DNA of 22,998 bases, taken from positions 1 to 22,998 of the IMG/VR virus record IMGVR_UViG_3300031586_000023. One strand, given 5' to 3'. Below are positions 1 through 7,250 of this stretch, in pieces. Below the pieces are notes generated by a model. That model was not told the DNA's origin. It saw only the letters and a list, made by a program, of their open reading frames with translations, and did no database searches. The number at the start of each line of letters is the position of its first letter. Within the stretch, counting starts at the first letter, position 1. Made by a program: the position numbers and the translations under genes. This stretch comes from a virus.

Positions 1-62
1 GTGTCAAATGCGGACGCTTCAGTTTTGAGAAGAATTTTTATCGCAGAAAAACAGGATCATAA
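1..62 (+). CDS. C-terminal end of an upstream gene (partial)
   Basis: The frame beginning at base 3 is open from the window edge to a TAA at 60-62 and would encode about 19 residues rich in basic and aromatic amino acids with one cysteine. The next gene starts at base 63 directly after this stop. The same stop-then-ATG abutment occurs at 302/303 and 1000/1001, which is the main reason to believe this is a real gene end. Function cannot be judged from so short a tail. Confidence 0.4.
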   Translation, partial: VKCGRFSFEKNFYRRKTGS

Positions 63-302
63 ATGGACATTCAAAACGAAATCTTAGAGCAGCGATGGGG
101 AATGCTGACTAATTCATTCGCATTACCGGTCCCGCCGATATGCAAGGTTACAGAGCGGGAAATAATGGAGCATTCACAATTTATAGATTTGGTAAGAGCG
201 GCAGAAGATGAGCCGCAATTAAGTAATTCAAGGCAGTTGGAATTGATGAAAAGGTTCCGGCGATTTTGCGAAACTCAATGGCTTTGGAGAGACAGAAACT
301 AA
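63..302 (+). CDS. small phage protein of unknown function
   Basis: A 79-residue reading frame beginning with ATG directly after the stop of the preceding frame and ending one base before the ATG of the next gene, so it sits in a tightly coupled cluster. The protein is charged, with an acidic middle (around residues 47-52, AEDEPQ) and a basic aromatic tail (RRFCETQWLW). I see no signal peptide, membrane segment or metal site. No strong Shine-Dalgarno sequence is present; translation is probably coupled to the upstream gene. I do not recognise the family. The position in front of a winged-helix protein and a replication initiator suggests an early gene, which is inference from context only. Confidence 0.55.
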   Translation: MDIQNEILEQRWGMLTNSFALPVPPICKVTEREIMEHSQFIDLVRAAEDEPQLSNSRQLELMKRFRRFCETQWLWRDRN

Positions 303-857
303 ATGCCGGTTAGAAATACGAGTTTGATGGCGCTCGAGCAAATCCAGGATAAGCTGGAGCCTGACCAGTGGGCGGTCTTTGAAATATTGGATGAGATAGG
401 CCCAGCATCCGATAGGCGGATTCTCGAAGCTCTTAATCAAAAAGAGCAGATGACATTAAAACCTAAACGCTTCAAAAAGAGGTGGGAGATAAATCAGGTA
501 ACCGCCCGGCGTAATGAGCTCGTCAAATTACAACTTGTCAGATACATAGGGATTTATAAAGGGCAATTCCACGGAAAGAATAAAACATATTATTTCTGGG
601 CAGTTAGAGGGGATGAAAGAGAACCAATCGGATGGGAGAGATTGCCGGACAAGCTGCTTGCCGTTGTAATCCCTGACAAGTGCGCAAATTGCAGATATAG
701 AAGGAATTTTATACAGCAGCAGGCAGGCAGACTGATCGTGGAGAAATTAAACGTTAGCCAGGCAGGAAGGATTTTGGCTCAACATCGACAAAGTAGAAAG
801 AGGCAGCCAATAGAAACGGCCTTATTATTTGGATGGAAATTATGGGTAAACCCTTAA
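303..857 (+). CDS. winged-helix-like phage DNA-binding protein
   Basis: A 184-residue protein. Residues about 14-100 look like a winged helix: two helices, a segment with NQVTARRNELVKLQLVRYIG resembling a recognition helix plus wing, then a hydrophobic strand YYFWAV. Such domains in phage early regions bind DNA and often regulate replication or transcription. The C-terminal part has a CANC pair (residues 127-130) followed by arginine-rich segments; a single CxxC pair is not a complete zinc site. The start abuts the previous stop; a second in-frame ATG eight codons later could also be used. The final 16 bases overlap a small downstream gene starting at 842. The fold call rests on pattern recognition, and the exact role is unknown. 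Confidence 0.55.
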   Translation: MPVRNTSLMALEQIQDKLEPDQWAVFEILDEIGPASDRRILEALNQKEQMTLKPKRFKKRWEINQVTARRNELVKLQLVRYIGIYKGQFHGKNKTYYFWAVRGDEREPIGWERLPDKLLAVVIPDKCANCRYRRNFIQQQAGRLIVEKLNVSQAGRILAQHRQSRKRQPIETALLFGWKLWVNP

Positions 858-1000
858 CAGACGAACAGATTTGGGGCGTGCCAGCGGAAGAAGGTGAGAA
901 AGTAGAATCATCGGCGAATTATTGCCCATACAAAGAGATCGAATGCTCGGCCTGGGACCATGACTGCCAGGCGGAAATTTGCATTTTGGAAGCAGATTAA
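842..1000 (+). CDS. 52-residue four-cysteine protein
   Basis: A short frame with an ATG at 842 inside the end of the previous gene and a TAA at 998-1000 that abuts the ATG of the replication gene at 1001. The encoded 52-residue peptide has four cysteines at residues 28, 35, 42 and 47 in its C-terminal half, in an acidic aromatic context (YCPYKEIECSAWDHDC). This spacing is compatible with a small metal-binding or disulfide-stabilised fold. It fills an otherwise unexplained 143-base gap between two coupled genes, which is the best argument that it is real. I do not recognise the family. Confidence 0.5.
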   Translation: MGKPLTDEQIWGVPAEEGEKVESSANYCPYKEIECSAWDHDCQAEICILEAD

Positions 1001-1756
1001 ATGGATCAGTCGCATCTTTTCAGTGTCGAGATGGCAAAAAAGTACGGGGTGAATGCCGCAATTATGATTCGGCATTTTCAATTCTGGATTTCAAAGAATA
1101 AAGCCAACGGTAAACACCAGCATGACGGCCGCACGTGGACATATTGCTCAGTCAAAGCGTTTACGGAGATTTTTAAATACTGGACCTCCCGGCAGATTCG
1201 AGTTATATTGGACAAACTTCTTCGCAAGGGGGTCATAATCAAGGGCAACTATAATCCGAAAGGATACGATCACACCACTTGGTATGCTTTTAAGGACGAA
1301 AAGCGATTTGTCATAATTGACAAATCGAATAGTCAAAAAGGGAAAAAGGGTTCGTCAAAAACGTCAATTGGAATTGACGGAAATGACCGACCTATACCAA
1401 ATCCAATAACCAATGATAAAACAGATAAATCAACAGATCAATCGTTGCTTCCCCCAAACGAGATGTTGGAATTGGATTTGAAGATAGCAGAAGGCAAAAA
1501 GTTCTTCTTAGAAAACCTACCGAAAGTATTTCACAACCGCATAAATAGAAGAGAGGCAGCAACTTTCGCGAGGATTACGTTATATCTTATTGCGGAGTGT
1601 CAGGCTTGCAGGCTTAAACCATCCATTTTCTACAAGGCAATCGACTGGGCAAAGGAAGCTATGGTTTCAAATGCCGCCAGTAAAAAGGCTCTGTTCGTAA
1701 GCAAAGTTAAACAATCAACAGGATTCAAGGCACAGAAGAAACTATTGGTCGGGTAA
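1001..1756 (+). CDS. phage replication initiator / replisome organiser-like protein
   Basis: A 251-residue protein whose N-terminal 100 residues have the pattern of phage replication proteins with a winged-helix N-terminal domain: an early HFQFWI helix, a GRTWTYCSVKAF segment, a YWTSRQIRVIL recognition helix and a WYAF strand. Proteins of this kind bind the phage origin and help load the helicase; that is family knowledge. A charged, serine-rich linker at about 105-145 separates this from a helical C-terminal region (155-251) that could contact replication partners, comparable in layout to DnaD-type proteins. The start ATG directly follows the stop of the 52-residue gene, implying coupled translation. 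No partner helicase gene is visible downstream, so it may lie upstream of the window or be supplied by the host. Confidence 0.65.
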   Translation: MDQSHLFSVEMAKKYGVNAAIMIRHFQFWISKNKANGKHQHDGRTWTYCSVKAFTEIFKYWTSRQIRVILDKLLRKGVIIKGNYNPKGYDHTTWYAFKDEKRFVIIDKSNSQKGKKGSSKTSIGIDGNDRPIPNPITNDKTDKSTDQSLLPPNEMLELDLKIAEGKKFFLENLPKVFHNRINRREAATFARITLYLIAECQACRLKPSIFYKAIDWAKEAMVSNAASKKALFVSKVKQSTGFKAQKKLLVG

Positions 1757-1784
1757 ATATTAACTTTTTTTAGGAGAAACAAAA

Positions 1785-2462
1785 ATGAAATCAAAAAAAT
1801 TCATACTTTGTTTGATGTTTATGAGCTCGATGCTCATATATGCAGGTTGTGATACCACACCTGCCGAGCGAGTGGCTGCTATTAAGGCAACTCTCAATCA
1901 AGCCTCTGCTATTAATCAAACAATAGATTCCAGCATCGCCGATGTCGAAAAGGTTGTTGCCGATAGCCAAACAATTATAGCCGACCCTAACATTCCGCCG
2001 GATATGCGGTTGGAGGTTGAGCAGGTTCTTGCAAAAGCCTCCACCCATCTGGCTAAATTGAAAGCCGAAAAGCAGAAAGCCTCAGCCTTCATCGAGCGGT
2101 ATCAAGCACTTCTCGACCAGGTCGATGTAAATAATTTAACCGTCGAACAGGAATTGCAGCTTTATGCCGAAGGAGCTGGCGAAGCCGGTAAGCTTTTACC
2201 CCAACCATATCGAGGCTATGTTATTCTTGTTGCCGCCTTGGTGCCCTTGCTTGGCAGTATCATTAAGAATATTAACCAGGCCCGGCAACTTAAGGACGGC
2301 AGAAAGAAAATAACCGAACTGGTCATATCTGTTGATTCGTTGCTCGAGTCAGATCTTGTAAGTGACCCGAAGAAGGCCAAAACACTATTGGCAAGCAAGC
2401 AACCGACGGCATCAGCCGCGGTCGATGCCATTCATGGTCCAATGAAGAACACCGGGCCATAA
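1785..2462 (+). CDS. lipoprotein with C-terminal membrane segment
   Basis: A 225-residue protein with a classic N-terminal signal: MKSKK, a hydrophobic core, then YAGC with Cys22 as the likely lipidated residue. The middle (30-115) is predicted helical and rich in alanine, glutamine and charged residues, probably coiled coil. Around residues 140-160 there is a hydrophobic segment (GYVILVAALVPLLGSII) preceded by LLPQPYRG and followed by basic residues, resembling a transmembrane helix. This layout recalls phage membrane proteins sometimes annotated as holin-like or lysis-associated, but I cannot assign that. A clear ribosome binding site (AGGAG, spacing about 8) supports the start. It lies oddly inside the replication region rather than with lysis genes. 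Confidence 0.7.
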   Translation: MKSKKFILCLMFMSSMLIYAGCDTTPAERVAAIKATLNQASAINQTIDSSIADVEKVVADSQTIIADPNIPPDMRLEVEQVLAKASTHLAKLKAEKQKASAFIERYQALLDQVDVNNLTVEQELQLYAEGAGEAGKLLPQPYRGYVILVAALVPLLGSIIKNINQARQLKDGRKKITELVISVDSLLESDLVSDPKKAKTLLASKQPTASAAVDAIHGPMKNTGP

Positions 2463-2481
2463 ATACAACGAGGTGAAAGGT

Positions 2482-2514
2482 CCCCGCCCGTGTTTTTTAA
2501 ATTGCCGGGCGGGG
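2482..2514 (+). other. GC-rich inverted repeat between lipoprotein and ParB-like genes
   Basis: The nine bases CCCCGCCCG at 2482-2490 are matched perfectly by CGGGCGGGG at 2506-2514, giving a 9-bp GC stem around a 15-base T-rich loop. The T-run is in the loop rather than after the stem, so it is not a textbook intrinsic terminator. It may still act as a transcript-stabilising or partially terminating hairpin between two genes with separate ribosome binding sites. Confidence 0.6.
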
Positions 2515-2551
2515 CTGTACTGAAAAACCGGATTAGTGAAAGGAGATATTG

Positions 2552-4147
2552 ATGCAATTGTGCAATGTAGAAATTAAACAAATCAGAATTAGCGGGGATA
2601 ATCCCAGAATCATCAACAAAAAAAGCGAGGAGTTCCGCGAGCTGGTAAGCAGCATAAAGTCGCTGGGCGTCAAGGTGCCTATTCATGTCCGCGAAAACCC
2701 GAACGGCAAAAGCGGTTATGAAATGATTGCTGGCGAGAGGCGGCTGCTGGCTGCCGGAGAAGTGGGCCTCAACACGATACCTACCATTAACCACGGCGTG
2801 TTAAGTGACGATACGGCGTTCGAGGTCACGTTCGCCGAGAATTTTGCACGCGAGGACCTGACACCGCTTGAACAGGGCAAGGCCGTTGCGACGTTGATGG
2901 TTAAATACAAAGGCGATGTTAAAGCGGTGGCTTCTAAGATGGGCAAATCAGTTCGATGGGTCATGCAGCGAAAATCAATCCATAACAATTTATCCCAGCT
3001 GTGGAGAAAAGCAATAATTGAGGATCCGGATTTCAAAGATTTTACGGCATCACATCTACAGATGATTGCTGCGATGCCTCGGAACGTTCAGGATGAGTTG
3101 TTTAAGTATTATGATATCAGTTATGGGGAAATACCCACAGTCAAGGAACTTGAAAAAACCATTTCTGATCGCATGCGTCTTTTGACTAAAGCACCATGGA
3201 ATTTAGACTGTTCCAAACTGATAGAAAAAGTGGGTGCCTGCAGTAAGTGTTCTAAGCGCAGCAGCAGCCAGCCGGGCCTGTTCGATGATACAGATGATGC
3301 TGAGACAATTAAGAAAAACGACCGCTGCCTCGACGAGAATTGCTGGAATGCGAAATTAAAAGCACATCTTGAATGGAAAATTAATGAGCTGAAGGCAACA
3401 TATCCCAACCTCATTTATGCGGTCATGCCAAATGACTCCTTTGATTATAGTGAACGCCTGGAACTGCAGGAGAGATTTGGTAACGTGGCAAATGAATGGA
3501 AGGTTTCGAAGGAAGGCGCCAAAGATGCTATCCCTGCACTGATTGTGGCCGGAGCCAACGCTGGGGAATTGCGGTGGGTTATTATCAAGACAACAACCAG
3601 CTCAGGAACAACACGCGAGGTGGGTGCTGATGGCAAGCCGAAACCGAAGCCATTGAGGGAACGGCGGGCCATGCTCGAGAAAAAACGCTGGTTCGTCGTG
3701 ATTCGCAAATTGATGGAAATAATCGGGGAAAGTCCTGTCGAGAAGGTTATCAGTAAAGACCACGTTATCACGGTGATGGCCCTGGTGGTGACATTCGGCA
3801 CAAGCAAAGCTTACGGGGACAAGGGTAATTGGGATGACTTTAAGAAGCTGACAAAATTGCCGGAGGTTTTAACAAAGCTGTGGGAAAGTGTAAGAGGGAC
3901 TATCCGCAACAACCTGTCCTATTGCGGTCCCATTACTCAAACGCCCGACCATCTTATTGGGGATGCCAAGTGCACCGCCCAATTGCTGGGGATCGACATC
4001 GATGCGATGTTCAAAGAGGTGTCCGAGAACGATTATCCGGAACCAAAATCCTGGGCAGGTCTGAAAGCGGATGGCACACCCAAAGCGGCCGGGCCGAAAA
4101 AGAAAAACTCGAAAAAGGCCGGCAAATCAAAGAAAGCCAAATCATAG
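2552..4147 (+). CDS. ParB/Spo0J-type nuclease-domain protein with cysteine cluster
   Basis: A 531-residue protein. Residues 1-100 carry the ParB N-terminal fold: DNPR, then the nucleotide-binding motif GERRLLAA (61-68) and ENFAREDLTPLEQGKA (96-111). A helix-turn-helix follows at about 121-143 (VKAVASKMGKSVRWVMQRK). These features indicate sequence-specific DNA binding, and family members bind CTP. Residues 220-264 hold five cysteines (C220, C230, C233, C259, C264), a probable zinc site absent from chromosomal ParB. The extreme C-terminus is lysine-rich and probably contacts DNA. I chose ATG 2552, six bases after AGGAG, over the TTG just upstream. No ParA is visible, so the role may be regulatory or replicative rather than plasmid-style partition. 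Confidence 0.85.
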   Translation: MQLCNVEIKQIRISGDNPRIINKKSEEFRELVSSIKSLGVKVPIHVRENPNGKSGYEMIAGERRLLAAGEVGLNTIPTINHGVLSDDTAFEVTFAENFAREDLTPLEQGKAVATLMVKYKGDVKAVASKMGKSVRWVMQRKSIHNNLSQLWRKAIIEDPDFKDFTASHLQMIAAMPRNVQDELFKYYDISYGEIPTVKELEKTISDRMRLLTKAPWNLDCSKLIEKVGACSKCSKRSSSQPGLFDDTDDAETIKKNDRCLDENCWNAKLKAHLEWKINELKATYPNLIYAVMPNDSFDYSERLELQERFGNVANEWKVSKEGAKDAIPALIVAGANAGELRWVIIKTTTSSGTTREVGADGKPKPKPLRERRAMLEKKRWFVVIRKLMEIIGESPVEKVISKDHVITVMALVVTFGTSKAYGDKGNWDDFKKLTKLPEVLTKLWESVRGTIRNNLSYCGPITQTPDHLIGDAKCTAQLLGIDIDAMFKEVSENDYPEPKSWAGLKADGTPKAAGPKKKNSKKAGKSKKAKS

Positions 4148-4162
4148 GGCATGAATGGCGGT

Positions 4163-4196
4163 CCTGGTGGAGAAAGTGGTGACACGGGGCACCAGG
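4163..4196 (+). other. inverted repeat upstream of the radical SAM gene
   Basis: CCTGGTG at 4163-4169 pairs perfectly with CACCAGG at 4190-4196 across a 20-base loop in the 69-base gap between the ParB-like and radical SAM genes. There is no following T-run. It could be a weak regulatory hairpin before the ribosome binding region at about 4205-4212; the arms are short enough to occur by chance. Confidence 0.3.
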
Positions 4197-4216
4197 GCTG
4201 CAGAAAGGGTTAATAA

Positions 4217-4978
4217 ATGGGTGTTATCTATCGACCAGCGGGCAGAGCCGGGGAGTTTTCGCACCTGGCGGCGAATCTATATGTCGGCTGCAGTCATGGT
4301 TGTATGTACTGCTATGTGCCGGATTATACGCATAACAACGAGTTTCATACTAAACAATCAGTTCGTAAGGATGTGATCTATCAGCTGAGGAGAGAAGCCC
4401 CGAATTTCACAGGCACGGATGAGCAGGTATTACTCTGCTTTACTTGTGATCCATATCAACCACTTGATGATACCGAACAAATCACCCGCCAGGCCATCAA
4501 AATTCTGCGAGCTAATGACGTGCCGTTTCAGGTTTTGACTAAAGGCGGAATAAGGGCCACGCGAGATTTCGACCTATACGGTCCTTATGATACATTCGGA
4601 ACGACTTTGACGCTGTTGGATGATGATAAATCCAGATTGCACGAGCCGCGTGCAGCTCTGCCGCAAGAGCGGATTGCAGCGATAAAGCTTGCCAAAGAAA
4701 AGGGAATCGAGACATTTGTCAGTCTGGAGCCGGTTGTAGAGCCGGCGGCTTCATTAGAAATAATCCATCAAACACGTACATTCGTTGATCATTTCCGAAT
4801 CGGCAAACTAAATCACGTGGATACCGGAATTACTGCTCAAAGTTGGCGGAGATTCGGTATTGCGGCCATTCAATTGTGTCGAGATCTCGGTGTCGATTAT
4901 TATATCAAAGCGGATTTGGCCAAATATCTTGATGGGATTCACTTTTTCAACACAGACAAACGAAAGGTCAAGCGATGA
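4217..4978 (+). CDS. radical SAM protein, spore photoproduct lyase / SplB-like
   Basis: A 253-residue protein with the radical SAM signature CSHGCMYC: C25, C29 and C32 would ligate a 4Fe-4S cluster that cleaves S-adenosylmethionine. The context NLYVGCSHGCMYCYVPDY, the following LCFTCDPYQP and later FVSLEPVVEPAASLEII match the SplB-like 'DNA repair photolyase' group, whose founding member repairs thymine spore photoproduct. Most phage homologues have no proven substrate, so the actual reaction is unknown. The length fits a compact single-domain radical SAM barrel without extra cluster domains. AGAAAGGG precedes the ATG, and the stop overlaps the next start by four bases (ATGA), so it is coupled to the membrane protein downstream. 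Confidence 0.85.
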   Translation: MGVIYRPAGRAGEFSHLAANLYVGCSHGCMYCYVPDYTHNNEFHTKQSVRKDVIYQLRREAPNFTGTDEQVLLCFTCDPYQPLDDTEQITRQAIKILRANDVPFQVLTKGGIRATRDFDLYGPYDTFGTTLTLLDDDKSRLHEPRAALPQERIAAIKLAKEKGIETFVSLEPVVEPAASLEIIHQTRTFVDHFRIGKLNHVDTGITAQSWRRFGIAAIQLCRDLGVDYYIKADLAKYLDGIHFFNTDKRKVKR

Positions 4979-5352
4979 TAAACTGGCTCATTGCAGCTAT
5001 TGCCTTGGTGGGGGTTGTATTGAATGTTTGGGGCAAATGGCAAGGGTTTTTGTTCTGGCTTATTTCTAACGCTTGGTGGTGTGGATACAACTATGTTTCG
5101 AATGAATATGCTCAATCGGTTTTATTCGGTGCGTTCTGGTTTCTGTCGTTGTATGGGATTTATAAATGGCGAAAGAATAGAGAGGCAACTGAAAAGAAAA
5201 TAGAGCAGGCCAAGGCGGAGAGACGCAACTTTAATAACAAGCAAATGTCGACATTGTTTCATAATAATTTCGTTATGGCTCAGCATATTGTTGGACAGAA
5301 ACATCCAAAAAAATCATTTAAGAAGGGAAAATCTGATGGCAAAAGAAGCTAA
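4975..5352 (+). CDS. small PnuC-like membrane protein
   Basis: A 125-residue protein with three hydrophobic segments: about 4-18 (LIAAIALVGVVLNVW), 23-38 (QGFLFWLISNAWWCGY) and 47-64 (SVLFGAFWFLSLYGIYKW), ending in a basic cytosolic-looking tail (WRKNRE) with a helical charged region from 70 to 125. The pattern of small residue turns and the terminal YGIYKWR recall PnuC nicotinamide-riboside transporters, of which phages carry short relatives; only half-length homology is apparent, so transport is unproven. Its ATG overlaps the radical SAM stop (ATGA), arguing for a functional link or at least co-expression. The end overlaps the next gene by 17 bases. Confidence 0.6.
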   Translation: MINWLIAAIALVGVVLNVWGKWQGFLFWLISNAWWCGYNYVSNEYAQSVLFGAFWFLSLYGIYKWRKNREATEKKIEQAKAERRNFNNKQMSTLFHNNFVMAQHIVGQKHPKKSFKKGKSDGKRS

Positions 5353-5545
5353 AAAAATCTCAGGTGAGGGTTTTCTGACAAGTGCGACATTGAAAACCGG
5401 CGGGATTAGATTTGTGTTTGATAACTGCACATCGAACAGTTCGATAGAGCAGCTTCAGAAATTAACTAAGCCAAAACAAAAAGACAAAGAAAAAGTGAAA
5501 TTTGCCTTCGAGGCCGTACAGCCGGATCTACCATCGATGGAGTAA
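5336..5545 (+). CDS. small basic protein of unknown function
   Basis: A 69-residue frame. I placed the start at ATG 5336 because it is preceded by AGAAGGG at suitable distance; a longer version from 5288 would overlap the upstream gene by 65 bases and lacks a good ribosome site. The sequence has a short beta-like core (GIRFVFDNCT) and a lysine-rich middle (KPKQKDKEKVK). The stop lies three bases before the integrase start, so the two are probably cotranslated. It might be an accessory factor of the recombinase, but that is context only; I do not recognise the family. Confidence 0.5.
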   Translation: MAKEAKKISGEGFLTSATLKTGGIRFVFDNCTSNSSIEQLQKLTKPKQKDKEKVKFAFEAVQPDLPSME

Positions 5546-5548
5546 TTC

Positions 5549-6283
5549 ATGAGGCAACCGCGGACCGGTCCGAGAAAACGCAAGGATGTGATCAGCTGGA
5601 GAAAGCTCTTAAATGATGAGGAGCAGCAGCAGTTTATGGTCCATTTAAGAAAACAAGCCACTACGATTATGGGCAGGCGGATTTACTTGATATGTGACAT
5701 TTTGCTTAATACAGGCCTGCGTATTTTGGAATTGGCCAAGTTGCGGATTCAGGACACGCCAGGTGTTTTAGGTGAAAACGTGATTGAAGTTTATATGGGT
5801 AAGGGCAAAAAGGACAGAACGGTACCTGTCAGTCAACGGCTGGCTAAAGCGATTGATAAATATATTCGCGAAATAAGACCGAGAACCCTGCCTCGACATA
5901 TCCGTCGCAGTGATACGAGCAAGCCTATATTTTACAGTTCGCAACGGCGGACATATCTACAGATGGTCAAAGCAATCAACAAAAAAACCGGCGAACTGAA
6001 AACCAGGACTCGAGTATCTGTTTCGTTGTATAGGATAATAAAAGGTCTGGGCCAAGCTGCCGGCATAGCCAAAGCGATCCATCCCCACATGTTCAGGCAT
6101 ACGTTTGCAGTTAATGCTTTGAGGTCGAAAGAAGAAGGGGGAGCTGGAATTGATATATACGCACTGCAAAATTTAATGGGGCATTCGAGCCTGGAGACAA
6201 CGGCCAAATATCTGCACTTTATTAACGGCCAGACGAACAGAATAGGTGAGCGTTTGGACCGCGGTTATGATGAGTTTTTATGA
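5549..6283 (+). CDS. tyrosine recombinase (integrase), short form
   Basis: A 244-residue tyrosine recombinase carrying the full catalytic set: R58 in NTGLRILELAKL, a lysine in GKGKKDRTV (85-92), H180 and R183 in HPHMFRHTF, H212 in GHSSLETTAKY and nucleophile Y221. These enzymes cut and rejoin DNA through a phosphotyrosine link, integrating phage genomes or resolving multimers. Typical phage integrases have 300-400 residues; here only about 45 residues precede the catalytic domain, so the arm-binding domain is absent and the core-binding domain is missing or greatly reduced. An unusual insertion-like stretch lies between 110 and 160. A GGAG sequence lies six bases before the ATG. The non-coding, repeat-bearing DNA immediately downstream could contain its attachment site. 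Confidence 0.85.
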   Translation: MRQPRTGPRKRKDVISWRKLLNDEEQQQFMVHLRKQATTIMGRRIYLICDILLNTGLRILELAKLRIQDTPGVLGENVIEVYMGKGKKDRTVPVSQRLAKAIDKYIREIRPRTLPRHIRRSDTSKPIFYSSQRRTYLQMVKAINKKTGELKTRTRVSVSLYRIIKGLGQAAGIAKAIHPHMFRHTFAVNALRSKEEGGAGIDIYALQNLMGHSSLETTAKYLHFINGQTNRIGERLDRGYDEFL

Positions 6284-6702
6284 GCCAATGTAAACCTTTT
6301 GTAGAGTAATGATGACTTTAATTTATAAATTACTTGTAAGGTTATGTTTTTGTGGTGGTTATAAAAGCAACCGAGCACGCTTAAAATCACAAAAATTAAG
6401 CCAGCGGACATTCAAACAGGTGTTTGAAATTGGCCTTTTTAACTCAAAAATAGGGTTTTGGTTTTCAAAATCTGTGTTTTTGATAACAAAAATGGTGGTG
6501 CATGGGGACATGACAGTGACATCGGTTTTTAACATAGAAATGCGGATTTTAGAAAAGGTTGTGTCCGCTATGTCCGCTTTTTTTGGCGAATCTGCGTTTT
6601 TGAGTCAAAAACGTGGGGACACCAAATCTGCGTTTTTGAGATGTAAATAAGGATTTTGCAAGACAATTTTGCAGGGTAGCGCGCATCGAAAGGGAAAACG
6701 AA
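6284..6702. other. non-coding region after integrase, candidate attP or origin
   Basis: These 419 bases are A/T-rich and hold no convincing gene; an open + frame here is low-complexity and reflects the repeats. It contains palindromes with TTTTTGA arms (listed separately), a tandem 9-base repeat TGTCCGCTW at 6562-6579, and the inverse GCGGACA at 6404-6410. A TATAAA box at 6360-6365 with TTGTAA 20 bases upstream is a poor promoter candidate. Location directly downstream of the recombinase is where attP commonly lies; iteron-like repeats could equally mark an origin. Both are inference. Confidence 0.45.
6436..6640. repeat. set of TTTTTGA/TCAAAAA palindromic repeats
   Basis: The best copy is the 19-base CGTTTTTGAGTCAAAAACG at 6595-6613, a perfect 9-bp inverted repeat around one base. 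It lies in a unit starting TCTGCGTTTTTGAG at 6591, repeated as a half-site at 6627-6640, and in altered form at 6471-6493 (TCTGTGTTTTTG, then CAAAAAT). A looser version (TTTTTAACTCAAAAA) lies at 6436-6450. GGGGACA follows the 6471 copy and GGGGACA also follows the 6591 copy. Repeated dyads of this size are typical protein-binding sites. Confidence 0.6.
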
Positions 6703-7092
6703 ATGAATGCAACAAAAGCAATGAAAATTGTTATCTCTGCCCTGAAGTTTATGCAGGGCTATAAAGAGGCAGAACAAGACATGGGCCTGCAGCCCACAAT
6801 CCCCTTGGATGACATCAAGGGTGTCATAGCTTCAGTAGAGGATTCCGCTTTAATAAAAAACGAAACGATTAAGCTGATCACTTCCATCCTAAAGACAAAC
6901 ATAAAAGTTTTAGAGAAGGGATGCCAAACGTATGCTCGAGACAAGGTTTTTTGTAAACAAGCTCAAAAAAAGATTGGTGTGTATAAAAAAATTCTTATAG
7001 GGCTACCAAGCTTTATTACCATTGGTGACACAACATCTATTGAGATGAAGATGGGAGTGAGTGTTGCTTGTGAAATTGAACATAAAAAATAA
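6703..7092 (+). CDS. helical protein of unknown function
   Basis: A 129-residue protein, predicted largely helical, with two cysteines near the middle (GCQTYARDKVFC, about 84-95) and a short beta-like end. AAAGGG about nine bases before the ATG supports the start. It is the first gene after the repeat-bearing non-coding region, so its transcription may begin there. Base composition is A/T-rich like the preceding DNA. There is no signal peptide or clear membrane segment. I do not recognise the family. Confidence 0.6.
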   Translation: MNATKAMKIVISALKFMQGYKEAEQDMGLQPTIPLDDIKGVIASVEDSALIKNETIKLITSILKTNIKVLEKGCQTYARDKVFCKQAQKKIGVYKKILIGLPSFITIGDTTSIEMKMGVSVACEIEHKK

Positions 7093-7094
7093 AA

Positions 7095-7247
7095 ATGTCT
7101 ACGGGTCCTTCCCAGGACTTGCGTTCAGTTGCAGTTGATGATGGCGCGCAAAAAGTGAATTTTGCGAGCAAAAATGCGTGTCCGGCCGGTGGAAATGACC
7201 CGCAGGAAATGTGCACCGCCGGATGGAATGGCCGAATTGAGAGGTGA
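7095..7247 (+). CDS. possible 50-residue small protein
   Basis: A short frame opening with ATG two bases after the preceding stop and ending with TGA three bases before the ATG of the nuclease gene, so it exactly fills a 158-base gap. The peptide is hydrophilic with two cysteines (ACPAGGNDPQEMCTAGW). There is no ribosome binding site, so it would depend on coupling. The exact fit argues for a gene; the lack of a recognisable family leaves it uncertain. Confidence 0.35.
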   Translation: MSTGPSQDLRSVAVDDGAQKVNFASKNACPAGGNDPQEMCTAGWNGRIER

Positions 7248-7250
7248 AGG

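Noticed and set aside
4155-4376. Open + frame of 73 codons overlapping the start of the radical SAM gene
   Set aside because: It overlaps the clear radical SAM gene in another frame, has no ribosome site and gives a protein without recognisable features.
6309-6650. Open + frame of 113 codons after the integrase
   Set aside because: Its sequence is driven by the TTTTTGA repeats (recurring SAFL/SVFL peptides) and it lacks a ribosome binding site; I treat the region as non-coding.
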